A DNA stretch of 64,000 nt. Origin: Candidatus Melainabacteria bacterium (lineage in GTDB: Bacteria; Cyanobacteriota; Vampirovibrionia; LMEP-6097). Positions 7,137 through 15,035 of this stretch are shown in pieces. Where the stretch lies: NCBI GenBank assembly GCA_005110385.1, contig DUDT01000012.1, positions 148,600 to 212,599 of the forward strand, read 5' to 3'. Position 1 is the stretch's first letter. Every line of letters starts with the position of its first letter. The position numbers were made by a program, and so were the translations under genes. The notes beneath the pieces were generated by a model, which was not told where the DNA came from, ran no database searches, and saw only the letters and a program-made list of their open reading frames with translations.

Positions 7137-8702
7137 TTAAACATAAATTAATTCCATAAACTTCTCTGAACTTTCTTTAATCGCCGTGAGCTTATCTGCA
7201 TCAAAATTTTCTAAGTTCTTATAGGCGAAAGCTAATCTAGGATTGTTCTTTAATGTGCTAGCATTGCGGTGGATAAAATCCCAGTATAAATAATTAAAAG
7301 GACAAGCATCGCTAGAGATTTTTTCTTTAACATTATACTTGCAGTTTTTGCAGAAATTAGACATTTTATTGATGTAAGAACCGCTTGCAGCATAGGGCTT
7401 AGTTGCTAATTTGCCAGCATCCGCATAGAGAGCCATGCCTAGAGTGTTAGGTAATTCAACCCATTCATAAGCATCGGCATAGACGCTGAGATACCATTCA
7501 TGAACTTCCTGGGGATTGATTCCTGCGATTAAAGCAAAATTTCCAGTGATCATAAGTCTTTGTATGTGGTGTGAGTATGCATTTTCCTTAGTTTGTTTAA
7601 TGACCTGTTTTAAGCAGTTCATTTCAGTTTTATTGGGATCCCAGTAAAATTCAGGTAGCTGTCTGTGGGCTTCTAAAGCGTTACTATTAACGTAATCTGG
7701 CATATATAACCAGTAAATTCCTCTAACAAATTCTCTCCAGCCTAATATCTGTCTAATAAAACCTTCTACTGCATTTATAGGAGCAGAGCCTTTTAAATAT
7801 TGAGATTCAGCTAGTTTACATATCTCTAACGGATCTAATAAGCCGATATTAATATATTGTGAAATAACGCTGTGATAAAGAAAAGCTTCATTCTCAAGCA
7901 TCGCATCTTGGTACTTACCAAAATTAGGTAAATATTCTTGCAAGAAAATCTCTAAAGCCTTTCGTGCACCCTTTTCCGTAACGGCAAAATAAAAAGGTTT
8001 TATATCACCAAAATAATTACTGAATTTCTCTTTAACTAGCTCTATAACTTCTCTTGTGATCTCATTTGGTTCTGGAATGCATCGTTCAGGTATTTTATTA
8101 AGAGTCTTTTTATTACTTAAACTTTCCCGATTATCATGATCATAGTTCCATTTACCGCCTAGAGGTTTTTTATTATCAGCCATTAGGATATTGTTTTTCT
8201 TTCGCATCTCACGATAAAAATTTTCCATAAGAAGATTTTTTTTACCTTTCGCCCAATCGCTAAACTCCTCTTTTGTACAGAGAAAACGATTATCTTCCCT
8301 AAGCTCAAAAGCTATATTAAATTTTTCTAGAAGCTCTGTCCAAGATTTTTGCATTTCTAAAACCCTGTACTCAGAAGCTTCGGTAGAGATGATTTTATGA
8401 AAAGCTTGATTTTGAGAGTGTCTGGTTTTAATAAACCCTACTAGCGTTTCGGTGAAAGATTTTAGACTTTCTAAACTATCAAGTTTAATATAATTTACTT
8501 TAAAACCCTCTCTTGTTAAGGATTTCGCAAAATGCCTCATAGCTGAAAGAATGAATACTAACTTTTTTTTATGATGCTTTACGTAAGAACTTTCGTCCAA
8601 TACTTCCATCATAAGAATTTCATCTTCATCTTTTTTAAATTCTTCGAGCGCAGATAGTTTAGTAGTTAACTGGTCTCCTAGAATAATTACAAGCTTGGAC
8701 AT
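7137..8702 (-). CDS. Fe-S bacterial photolyase/cryptochrome (FeS-BCP, PhrB-like)
   Basis: A 521-residue member of the prokaryotic (6-4) photolyase group, which uses FAD, a lumazine antenna and a [4Fe-4S] cluster to repair UV photoproducts. The N-terminus MSKLVIILGDQLTTKLSAL is the family's alpha/beta antenna domain. The helical FAD domain includes FIRQILGWREFVRGIYWLYM and the AYSHHIQRLMITGNFAL active-site helix with two histidines. Four cysteines at 363, 451, 454 and 467 have spacings of 88, 3 and 13, as I recall for the Agrobacterium PhrB cluster ligands, so the cluster is expected to be present. It is followed on the same strand direction upstream by purF (33-nt gap), with no obvious functional link. 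Confidence 0.93.
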   Translation of the reverse strand: MSKLVIILGDQLTTKLSALEEFKKDEDEILMMEVLDESSYVKHHKKKLVFILSAMRHFAKSLTREGFKVNYIKLDSLESLKSFTETLVGFIKTRHSQNQAFHKIISTEASEYRVLEMQKSWTELLEKFNIAFELREDNRFLCTKEEFSDWAKGKKNLLMENFYREMRKKNNILMADNKKPLGGKWNYDHDNRESLSNKKTLNKIPERCIPEPNEITREVIELVKEKFSNYFGDIKPFYFAVTEKGARKALEIFLQEYLPNFGKYQDAMLENEAFLYHSVISQYINIGLLDPLEICKLAESQYLKGSAPINAVEGFIRQILGWREFVRGIYWLYMPDYVNSNALEAHRQLPEFYWDPNKTEMNCLKQVIKQTKENAYSHHIQRLMITGNFALIAGINPQEVHEWYLSVYADAYEWVELPNTLGMALYADAGKLATKPYAASGSYINKMSNFCKNCKYNVKEKISSDACPFNYLYWDFIHRNASTLKNNPRLAFAYKNLENFDADKLTAIKESSEKFMELIYV

Positions 8703-8735
8703 CTTTTTTTCTTCTTAATTTGTTAAGTACGCTTC

Positions 8736-10631
8736 CTAAGCTATTCTTGCATATTGCTTAACGCTTTGAGTTTTCCTGCCTAGCTCCACTGGATACTCAC
8801 CATTGAAGGCTGCTAAATTGAGCTTATCTTTTTCGATACCTATAGCTTTAACTAAGCCGTTTAGTGATAAATAAAAGACTTTATCTGCTCCTAATTCTTG
8901 GGCGATTGCTTGATTTAATTCTTTAGGGCTAGGATTAGGATTATCTTTTAAGGCTTTTGCCGCAACTAACTTATCTTGGTCTGGGGTGTCTATGCCATAA
9001 AAATCTGGATATAGCACTGGTGGAGCGGTGCTGATTAAAGTCACTGATTTAGCCCCAGCTTCACGAAGCTTACTTATAATAACTTTACTAGTGTTGCCTC
9101 TGACGATGGAGTCATCGACTACTAGTAAATCTTTTCCTTTAATAGCCTCTGTTATAACACTGAATTTATCATCTATTCCAGTACCACCATCAATAAAGGT
9201 TCTACGAGCAATATTTTTCATTAGACCAGCTACTACTGGTAACTTGAGTTCGTTCGCTAGACTGTGTGCTGCGTGTTTCCCACTTTCATACACTGGAACT
9301 ACGACTGCATTTTTTAGATTCAAAGATAAGCCATTATTATTGGTCTGATTTTCTGATTTAATTTCATTTAAGAACTCTCTAGCAGTTTCTATTCCCATAT
9401 TGCTTCTTGTTTCATAAACTGATTTCCCTTCTATAACACTATCCGGGCGAGCGAAATAAACGAATTCGAAGGCATCTATATGAGGTCTCACTTCATTTTT
9501 ATTAAAAACTATTTCTTGCGGATTTTTAAGTTGATTAATATCCGTATTCTGATTAATGACGACCATTTCACCAGGTTTGATGTCTCTGATTGCACTAGCA
9601 TTTATTTTAGAAAAGGCACTATCCTCTGAACTGAATACCACACCCTGATTATCAGCTAAGCTACCCATTGAAAAGGGTCTAATACCTTTGGGATCTCTCA
9701 GGGCGATCATTTCATCCTTGTTCATGATTAATAATGAATAAGCACCTTTGAACATTGGAGCAGCTTTTTTCACAGCCTCTTCTAGAGCTGTATCTTTGCT
9801 TTGAGCGGTATTAACAGTGCTTTGGGCTCTTTCTTCCAGAATATCTTTTTGGAATTGAGCTATGGTTTTCGCCATTAATTCGGAGTCATTAGATTCATTT
9901 AAAATATTTTCAGGATGGCTTTTGCTTAAAAGGAAAGTTCTAAGATTATCTACATCTGGTAGATTGCCATTGTGAACTAAAACGAAAGGCGGTTCCCCTT
10001 CTTTAATGGGCTGTGCATGAACTCTCGCTCCAGCTTTACTTGTAGCGTATAGTACATGCCCTACGGCTTTTTGAGCATAATTATGTGCTAAGAAATCTTT
10101 AGAATATTCTTTAAATGTGTCATTAAAGGTGCTTGTAAGAGAACTTAGCCCCAAGCTCTCCATGAATTGAATAGCTGTCTTCTTTATTGCTTCAAAAAAA
10201 GGATTCTTTTTAAAGAAGTCAGATACCGTTCCTGAGCCTTTACTAATGTTTAGTTCACTGTTCGTAAAAGTTGCTATACCAGTAGCTTCTTGGCCGCGAT
10301 GCTGCAAGCCGAGTAAGCCCGTTAATGTTTTTTTAAAAACATCTCCTACGCTATCTTCTGAGATGTTTTGATTAAATTTATATACACCGAAGACTCCGCA
10401 TTTTTCTTTTAATTTGTCATCTTCGCTTGCTTGATTATCTGCTCTTAAGCCTAGGGATTCTACTGAATGAAGTGATTCAGTTATATGGCGAGCACTACGG
10501 TAATAAAGATCGTTTAATCTCTCAGCTTCAGGGCTTACTTGTGGTGAGCCTGGATTTTCACCTGAAATTCTTCCACTTGCATTTATAGTACTTAAGTTTA
10601 GAGAACTCACCAGCATATCTAAGATAATCAC
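8736..10631 (-). CDS. purF: Amidophosphoribosyltransferase with long N-terminal extension and no Fe-S ligands
   Basis: PurF makes 5-phosphoribosylamine from PRPP and glutamine, the first step of purine synthesis. The glutaminase domain begins at Cys78 (EKCGVFGVYKF), which is the N-terminal nucleophile; LLGLQHRGQEATGIAT, VGHVLYATSKAG and VLVHNGNLPDV follow. The PRPP motif is DLLVVDDSIVRGNTSK. At 631 residues it is much longer than the usual 460-500: a 77-residue polar leader precedes the nucleophile, and an insertion of about 35 residues follows GSGTVSDFF. Cys78 is the only cysteine in the protein; positions that carry Fe-S ligands in the Bacillus type are Asp in PDFYGIDTP and Ala in NLAAFNGEYP. 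The nucleophile must become N-terminal, so the leader is presumably a propeptide. Confidence 0.93.
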   Translation of the reverse strand: MIILDMLVSSLNLSTINASGRISGENPGSPQVSPEAERLNDLYYRSARHITESLHSVESLGLRADNQASEDDKLKEKCGVFGVYKFNQNISEDSVGDVFKKTLTGLLGLQHRGQEATGIATFTNSELNISKGSGTVSDFFKKNPFFEAIKKTAIQFMESLGLSSLTSTFNDTFKEYSKDFLAHNYAQKAVGHVLYATSKAGARVHAQPIKEGEPPFVLVHNGNLPDVDNLRTFLLSKSHPENILNESNDSELMAKTIAQFQKDILEERAQSTVNTAQSKDTALEEAVKKAAPMFKGAYSLLIMNKDEMIALRDPKGIRPFSMGSLADNQGVVFSSEDSAFSKINASAIRDIKPGEMVVINQNTDINQLKNPQEIVFNKNEVRPHIDAFEFVYFARPDSVIEGKSVYETRSNMGIETAREFLNEIKSENQTNNNGLSLNLKNAVVVPVYESGKHAAHSLANELKLPVVAGLMKNIARRTFIDGGTGIDDKFSVITEAIKGKDLLVVDDSIVRGNTSKVIISKLREAGAKSVTLISTAPPVLYPDFYGIDTPDQDKLVAAKALKDNPNPSPKELNQAIAQELGADKVFYLSLNGLVKAIGIEKDKLNLAAFNGEYPVELGRKTQSVKQYARIA

Positions 10632-10712
10632 GAAATTCTAGCAGTAACGAGTCCTAAAGATTTTTGAAATTAAATTCATCTTTTATCCTAAATATTTACT
10701 TAATATCTCTAT

Positions 10713-10720
10713 GCTATATT
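10713..10720 (+). promoter_or_regulatory. Extended -10 promoter of tRNA-Trp
   Basis: TGCTATATT is an extended -10 (TGn plus TATATT at 10715-10720), 43 nt upstream of the mature tRNA 5' end. There is no clear -35. Confidence 0.45.
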
Positions 10721-10762
10721 TACTTAAGTAATTTCCTGTTTTCTAAGCAGGGCTTATTTTCT

Positions 10763-10838
10763 GCGCCTTTAGTTCAGTTGGTAGAACGTTGGTCTCCAAA
10801 ACCAAATGTCGAGGGTTCAAGTCCTTCAGGGCGCGCCA
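10763..10838 (+). tRNA. trnW: tRNA-Trp (anticodon CCA), CCA end encoded
   Basis: The sequence folds as a 73-nt cloverleaf plus encoded CCA. The acceptor arm GCGCCTT pairs with AGGGCGC (one G-T pair), the D-arm region is TTCAGTTGGTAGAA, the anticodon stem-loop TTGGTCTCCAAAACCAA shows anticodon CCA, and the T-arm is GAGGGTTCAAGTCCTTC with the standard GTTCAAGTC loop. The discriminator is G10835. tRNA-Trp directly before secE-nusG is a common bacterial order, and that order is kept here. The last 14 nt of the gene begin a tandem-repeat array. Confidence 0.95.
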
Positions 10839-11045
10839 CTTTCATTTCTAGTCACAGCATAATTACGGACTTGAACCCGAGGGTTGATTTTTTCTAGCGA
10901 CCTTGAAGGTCGCGTTCAGGGCGCGCCACTTTCATTTCTAGTCACAGCATAATTACGGACTTGAACCCGAGGGTTGATTTTTTCTAGCGACCTTGAAGGT
11001 CGCGTTCAGGGCGCGCCATTTTCATTTCTAGTTACAGCATAATTA
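10825..11045. repeat. 90-bp tandem repeat array starting in the tRNA-Trp 3' end
   Basis: The tRNA 3' end TTCAGGGCGCGCCA recurs at exact 90-bp steps: the GCGCGCCA block is at 10831, 10921 and 11011. Two full 90-bp units are identical and the third is partial, diverging after about 35 bp with two substitutions. Each full unit holds GGACTTGAACCC (10867-10878, 10957-10968), the perfect reverse complement of 12 nt of the tRNA T-arm (10813-10824), and a perfect hairpin GCGACCTT-G-AAGGTCGC. No T-run follows the hairpin, so it is not a usual terminator. No protein-coding gene lies in the 10839-11138 stretch. Confidence 0.9.
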
Positions 11046-11138
11046 ATCTCTTTATAATTAAAAAATAAGCTTTCTTTACTTTCCTGGGTATATTTTGCTA
11101 GCATAGTTAAGGCTTCCTAACGGGGAGTTAATTTTTTT

Positions 11139-11438
11139 ATGGAAAAGCTAGAGAGTCTAGATAATAAAAAGGCTAAACCTGAAAAGAATAAGTTCTTGGC
11201 TTGGCTTACAGAAGATGACTCACCTGAAATTGGGCTTGCTGTTAAAGAGCCTTTACCTCAGTATCTAGAGGGTGTTGTCTATGAATTTAAGAAAATAGAC
11301 TGGCCTACTAGAGAGGATGTTACTAGGGAGTTTGTGAATGTGCTTATTATTGTTACTATTATTGCCGTAACTATCTACGCTTTAGACATAGCATTTGAGA
11401 GATTTTTTGATTTATTTAAAGGAGTTGTAGCTAAATAA
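11139..11438 (+). CDS. secE: Preprotein translocase subunit SecE
   Basis: SecE is the small essential subunit that clamps SecY in the Sec translocon. The 99-residue product has a charged N-terminal part of about 40 residues, then the conserved amphipathic helix EGVVYEFKKIDWPTREDVTR, then one transmembrane helix (FVNVLIIVTIIAVTIYALDIAF) and a short tail. KKIDWPTREDV is the family signature. The preceding stretch GGGGAGTTAA upstream of the ATG can serve as a weak ribosome site. The stop overlaps the nusG start by one base (TAATG). Confidence 0.95.
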   Translation: MEKLESLDNKKAKPEKNKFLAWLTEDDSPEIGLAVKEPLPQYLEGVVYEFKKIDWPTREDVTREFVNVLIIVTIIAVTIYALDIAFERFFDLFKGVVAK

Positions 11439-12007
11439 TGACGACTAGAAAACGAACTGGGAAAAGAGGCTGGTATGTTGTGCAAACAGCGAGCGGGCAT
11501 GAAAAAAAAGTTAAAGGCTATATAGAGAAACGTATAGAGACGATGGAAGTCTGGGATAGAATTTTCTCAGTAGCTGTTCCAGAAAGACCTATCGTAAAAG
11601 TTAAGCAAGGCAAGAGAGTTGAGAAGCAGGAAAAAGAATACCCTGGTTATGTTCTCGTTGACATGGTACTTGACGATGATACTTGGAAAACAGTTAGAGA
11701 AGCTCCAGGAGTATTGGGCTTTGTTGGTGGTGATCGTAAAGATCCGCCCACTATCAGTGATTCAGAAGTCAGAAGAATACTTCGTAAGAATACTGTTCTT
11801 GGTGATTCTAGGCTTGCGACGAAAAAAGAGATCGATTTTAAATTTGGTGATTTTGTTACTATTTTGGCGGGACCTTTTGAAGGTTTAGAGGGAGAAGTGG
11901 CTGAAATTAATGAAGAGAAGATGACCGTGAAAGTTAGTGTTCTTGTATTTGGAAGATCGACTCCGACAGAGGTTCCAGTGGACTATGTTACTCTTAAGAA
12001 TGAGTAA
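11438..12007 (+). CDS. nusG: Transcription termination/antitermination factor NusG
   Basis: NusG binds RNA polymerase and couples transcription to Rho or ribosomes. The 189-residue protein contains the N-terminal NGN domain (GWYVVQTASGHEKKVKGYIE, YPGYVLVDMVLDDDTW, APGVLGFVGGDRKDPPTIS) and a C-terminal KOW domain (DFVTILAGPFEGLEGEVAEI). Its start overlaps the secE stop by one base. In most bacteria rplK, rplA, rplJ and rplL follow; here an unknown membrane protein gene follows instead, so the ribosomal protein cluster has been separated from nusG. Confidence 0.97.
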   Translation: MTTRKRTGKRGWYVVQTASGHEKKVKGYIEKRIETMEVWDRIFSVAVPERPIVKVKQGKRVEKQEKEYPGYVLVDMVLDDDTWKTVREAPGVLGFVGGDRKDPPTISDSEVRRILRKNTVLGDSRLATKKEIDFKFGDFVTILAGPFEGLEGEVAEINEEKMTVKVSVLVFGRSTPTEVPVDYVTLKNE

Positions 12008-12019
12008 CACTTAAACTAA

Positions 12020-12373
12020 ATGCTAATAGCTGCCAAAATCTTATTAATAACGCTGTTCATTGCCTTAACGTTATTTTTTTTGGTACTTACTTTCTTGACT
12101 AGCTCAATTAAAGAGGCTTTGAGAGAGATCGAGCTTAAGCTTGCTGATTTTCGTGACTCTATTTTAATGAAGCCGCATGCAAGTATTTCAAGTCTCCTAT
12201 TGCCGCTTATTAGTGCTTTGGGGCTTAAATTTATAGATCGTTTTATGGTCGTAAGTGGTAAGTCCTTGTTTCTAAAGGCAATAGATGTTTTAATTGTATT
12301 GTTTAAAGCAGCAGATACCTTCTTTAAGGCATTCTCTAGATATCTACAGGTTAAAAATTCTTTAAAGAGGTAA
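12020..12373 (+). CDS. Small membrane protein of unknown function
   Basis: A 117-residue protein with one strong N-terminal transmembrane helix (LLITLFIALTLFFLVLTFLT) followed by an amphipathic stretch (EALREIELKLADFRDSIL) and two more hydrophobic helices of moderate strength. No known domain is recognised; a faint likeness to DUF948-type proteins (one TM helix plus coiled coil) is not enough for a name. It lies 12 nt after nusG and 2 nt before the glycosyltransferase, so it is probably co-transcribed with both. Confidence 0.7.
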   Translation: MLIAAKILLITLFIALTLFFLVLTFLTSSIKEALREIELKLADFRDSILMKPHASISSLLLPLISALGLKFIDRFMVVSGKSLFLKAIDVLIVLFKAADTFFKAFSRYLQVKNSLKR

Positions 12374-12375
12374 AT

Positions 12376-13632
12376 TTGAGAGTCGCAATATTAACAGAAA
12401 CTTTTCTCCCACAGGTCAATGGTGTTGTTCGTACCGTTGAGAAAATTATTAAGTATTTAGAGAAAAATCGTCACGAAGTTCTATTGATTACCATTGGAGA
12501 TGGTGAAGAATGTTATTCTAGCACTCAAGTTGTTAGAGTGCCTGGGATACCTTTTGGTCTGTATAAAGAACTTAATTTGGTAAAGCCCGAGGATGAGCTT
12601 TTCGCGAAATTTTTAGATAATGAATTTATGCAGTTGCCTATAGCTGCCTTGCAGTCACTAATCCCATGTTCGAATAAAGTTGTAGAGGAAGCTCTCTATA
12701 AGTTTCAACCAGATATTATTCATTTGGTTACGCCTGTAACCTTGGGTGCTGTTGGTCAATATTATATAGAGAAGATGAAGCTTCCATCCCTTGCGACATT
12801 TCATACTGATATTGCTGCTTATGCACCACGCTATCAAATACCTTATGTGGAAAATATTATCAATGTGGTAACTAAGATGATTTACTCTAAAGCTAATAGA
12901 GTTTTAGCTCCTAGTCCTAGTTCTAAAGCTCAATTGGAAAGTATAGGTATTGAAAATGTGGGGGTTTTTGGTCGTGGAGTAGATCATAAATTATTTAATC
13001 CAAGTAAAGCTGATAAAGAGAAGCTTTTAGCTTATGGTTTAAGCTCTGATAAGGTAACGATTCTTTATGCTGGAAGGTTAGCTGAAGAGAAATCTTTGGA
13101 AAAATTGGTTGAATCCTTTAAACACTTGTTAATAAAGTACCCTAATGATATTCAACTTTTAATTATTGGTGAAGGACCTTCCCGTATTGACTTAGAGGTT
13201 GCTCTGGTTGGTACTTCTAATTATGTTTTTACTGGTTTGAAGACGGGTGAGGAGCTAGCGGCACTCTATGCAAGTGCAGATATTTTTGCTTTCCCTAGTA
13301 TTACTGAGACTTTTGGGCAGGTTGTCCTTGAAGCTATGGCTTCAGGGCTGCCAGTAATTGGCTTTGATTCACCTGGGGTGAGAGATTTAGTCGAGCAGGC
13401 TGTCTCAGGCTTTTTAGCAGATTCTAAAGTTGATTATTTAGATGTTGTAAATCCGCTTAGTTTTATTTACAATCTAGAAGCATTGATTAAAGATGGGGCT
13501 TGGCGAAAAAAGCTTGGAGACAGGGCTTTTGCTATTGCTCAACAGCGTTCTTGGGATGCTATTCTTGCAGAGTTAGTAGCTGAATATGAGATTTTAATTA
13601 ACGCTGCTAATAAAAAACTTCTTAGAACCTAG
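12376..13632 (+). CDS. Glycosyltransferase family 4 (MgtA/SqdX-like)
   Basis: A 418-residue GT-B fold enzyme. The N-terminal domain opens with RVAILTETFLPQVNGVVRTV, the signature of the group containing SqdX (sulfoquinovosyltransferase) and MgtA (alpha-mannosyltransferase), followed by HLVTPVTLGAVGQYY and LATFHTDIAAYAPRY. The C-terminal domain has VLAPSPSSKAQLES, VFGRGVDHKLF, ILYAGRLAEEKSLEKLV and the donor-binding E-x7-E motif in PSITETFGQVVLEAMASGLPV. It most likely glycosylates a membrane lipid; the sugar donor cannot be told from the sequence. The start is TTG at 12376, 2 nt past the previous stop. Confidence 0.88.
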   Translation: MRVAILTETFLPQVNGVVRTVEKIIKYLEKNRHEVLLITIGDGEECYSSTQVVRVPGIPFGLYKELNLVKPEDELFAKFLDNEFMQLPIAALQSLIPCSNKVVEEALYKFQPDIIHLVTPVTLGAVGQYYIEKMKLPSLATFHTDIAAYAPRYQIPYVENIINVVTKMIYSKANRVLAPSPSSKAQLESIGIENVGVFGRGVDHKLFNPSKADKEKLLAYGLSSDKVTILYAGRLAEEKSLEKLVESFKHLLIKYPNDIQLLIIGEGPSRIDLEVALVGTSNYVFTGLKTGEELAALYASADIFAFPSITETFGQVVLEAMASGLPVIGFDSPGVRDLVEQAVSGFLADSKVDYLDVVNPLSFIYNLEALIKDGAWRKKLGDRAFAIAQQRSWDAILAELVAEYEILINAANKKLLRT

Positions 13633-13642
13633 CGTTTCTTTG

Positions 13643-13649
13643 TTAAAAT
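13643..13649 (+). promoter_or_regulatory. -10 element TTAAAAT directly before malic enzyme
   Basis: TAAAAT ends 6 nt before the ATG at 13656. A start site at normal distance would fall at or next to the A of ATG, so the transcript would be leaderless or nearly so. Confidence 0.45.
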
Positions 13650-13655
13650 GGTTAT

Positions 13656-14879
13656 ATGACTTTATCAGACCAAGACAAGAAAATTTTTGAAGCACATGCA
13701 GGAGGTAAGATTCGCATCTCTTTAGTCAAAGAGGTTAATGATAAAGACGATCTTGCTATTGTTTATACGCCAGGTGTTGCTAAGGTTTGTATGGCTATTC
13801 ATGATAAGCCTAATTTAGATAAATTTTTAACGATTAAGAAAAATTCAGTAGCAGTAGTTACTGATGGTACGGCAGTTTTAGGGCTTGGAGATATAGGACC
13901 TAGTGCTTCTATGCCGGTTATGGAAGGTAAGGCTATGCTGTTTAAGCAGTTAGCTGATATTGATGCTTATCCTATTGCTATTAATGCTGAAGGCAAGAGC
14001 GTTGATGAAATAGTTGAATGTATAAGAATGATCTCCCCTGGTTTTGGTGGTATTAATTTAGAGGATATTTCTGCTCCAAGATGCTTTGAGATAGAAGAAA
14101 AATTACAGAATCTGGTTGATATTCCAGTTTTTCATGATGACCAACATGGAACAGCGATAGTTACTACAGCAGCTTTATTAAATGCAATTAAACTTTTAGA
14201 GAAGAAGCCTGAAGAATTAAAAGTGGTATTTAGTGGTACTGGAGCTGCTGGGGTTGCTTGTACTAAGATGATTTTAGATTTAGGCATCAAGAATGTTATC
14301 GGCTGTGACAGGGCTGGAGCGATTTATAAAGGTAGAAGTGGAAATATGAACGCTTCTAAAGAAGCTTACGCTGAGATTACTAATCCGAATCATGAGAAAG
14401 GTAGTCTAAGTCAGGTACTTGAAGGCGCAGATATATTTATTGGTCTTTCTGGTCCTAATTTGATTGGTGAAGATGAATTGAAGAAGATGGCTAAAGATTC
14501 GGTAGTGTTTGCTATGTCAAACCCTACTCCAGAGGTTGATCCAGCTCTTGCTAGAAAATACTGTAAGATAGTGGCGACTGGTCGTTCAGATTACCCTAAC
14601 CAAATAAATAATGTCTTGGGCTTCCCCGGTATGTTTAGAGGGCTTTTAGATGCTAATGCTTATACCGTTACTGAGAATATGAAAATCGCTGCGGCAAAAG
14701 CCATTGCGAGTTGTGTCAGTGATGAGGAGCTTAACCCAGAGTATATTATTCCAGACGCTTTTAACCCAGATGTTGTTAGCAAGGTAGCTGAAGCAGTTAG
14801 GCTTGTTGCTATTGAGGATAAAGTTTGTAAAGAAGTTAGAACTGGTGATCCAGAGATTAAGGCTTTGGCAACTATCTGA
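13656..14879 (+). CDS. NAD(P)-dependent malic enzyme
   Basis: Malic enzyme decarboxylates malate to pyruvate with reduction of NAD(P). The 407-residue single-domain bacterial form lacks the C-terminal phosphotransacetylase domain. Signatures: [20 protein letters not shown] (catalytic Tyr), [37 protein letters not shown] and [20 protein letters not shown] (metal ligands), [17 protein letters not shown] (nucleotide-binding loop), and [12 protein letters not shown]. Cofactor preference is not clear from what I can see. It follows the GT4 gene by 23 nt but has its own close -10 element. Confidence 0.94.
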   Translation: MTLSDQDKKIFEAHAGGKIRISLVKEVNDKDDLAIVYTPGVAKVCMAIHDKPNLDKFLTIKKNSVAVVTDGTAVLGLGDIGPSASMPVMEGKAMLFKQLADIDAYPIAINAEGKSVDEIVECIRMISPGFGGINLEDISAPRCFEIEEKLQNLVDIPVFHDDQHGTAIVTTAALLNAIKLLEKKPEELKVVFSGTGAAGVACTKMILDLGIKNVIGCDRAGAIYKGRSGNMNASKEAYAEITNPNHEKGSLSQVLEGADIFIGLSGPNLIGEDELKKMAKDSVVFAMSNPTPEVDPALARKYCKIVATGRSDYPNQINNVLGFPGMFRGLLDANAYTVTENMKIAAAKAIASCVSDEELNPEYIIPDAFNPDVVSKVAEAVRLVAIEDKVCKEVRTGDPEIKALATI

Positions 14880-15035
14880 AAATAGATTAAGCGATTTTCC
14901 TCTAAGCAAAAACTCTTGTCCTATTCTTAACTTTTTTTTGATAGCTTTGTGTTTTATAAGTGTTAACTTGGCACTCTGGGGTTTTCTTGCTACATTGCTT
15001 ATATAAAGGTATAAGTAATCTAGGTTTTTTGTTTT

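Noticed and set aside
7055-7159. A 34-codon plus-strand frame starting MRGESLSQLANIDSLKYLDE near the photolyase 3' end.
   Set aside because: Short, overlaps the photolyase gene, no promoter or ribosome site, no family; at most a gene remnant. The rest of 6910-7136 shows nothing firm.
10664-10897. A plus-strand frame across the tRNA-Trp gene.
   Set aside because: It runs through the tRNA and tandem repeats and its later part is coded by tRNA sequence, so it is not a protein gene.
10890-11010. The GCGACCTT/AAGGTCGC hairpins as terminators of tRNA-Trp.
   Set aside because: A T-run precedes the hairpin rather than follows it on the plus strand; the minus strand also lacks a T-run after the stem.
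10825-11045. The 90-bp repeats as a CRISPR array.
   Set aside because: Units are contiguous copies without unique spacers, and no cas gene is present. No CRISPR array was seen anywhere in the window.
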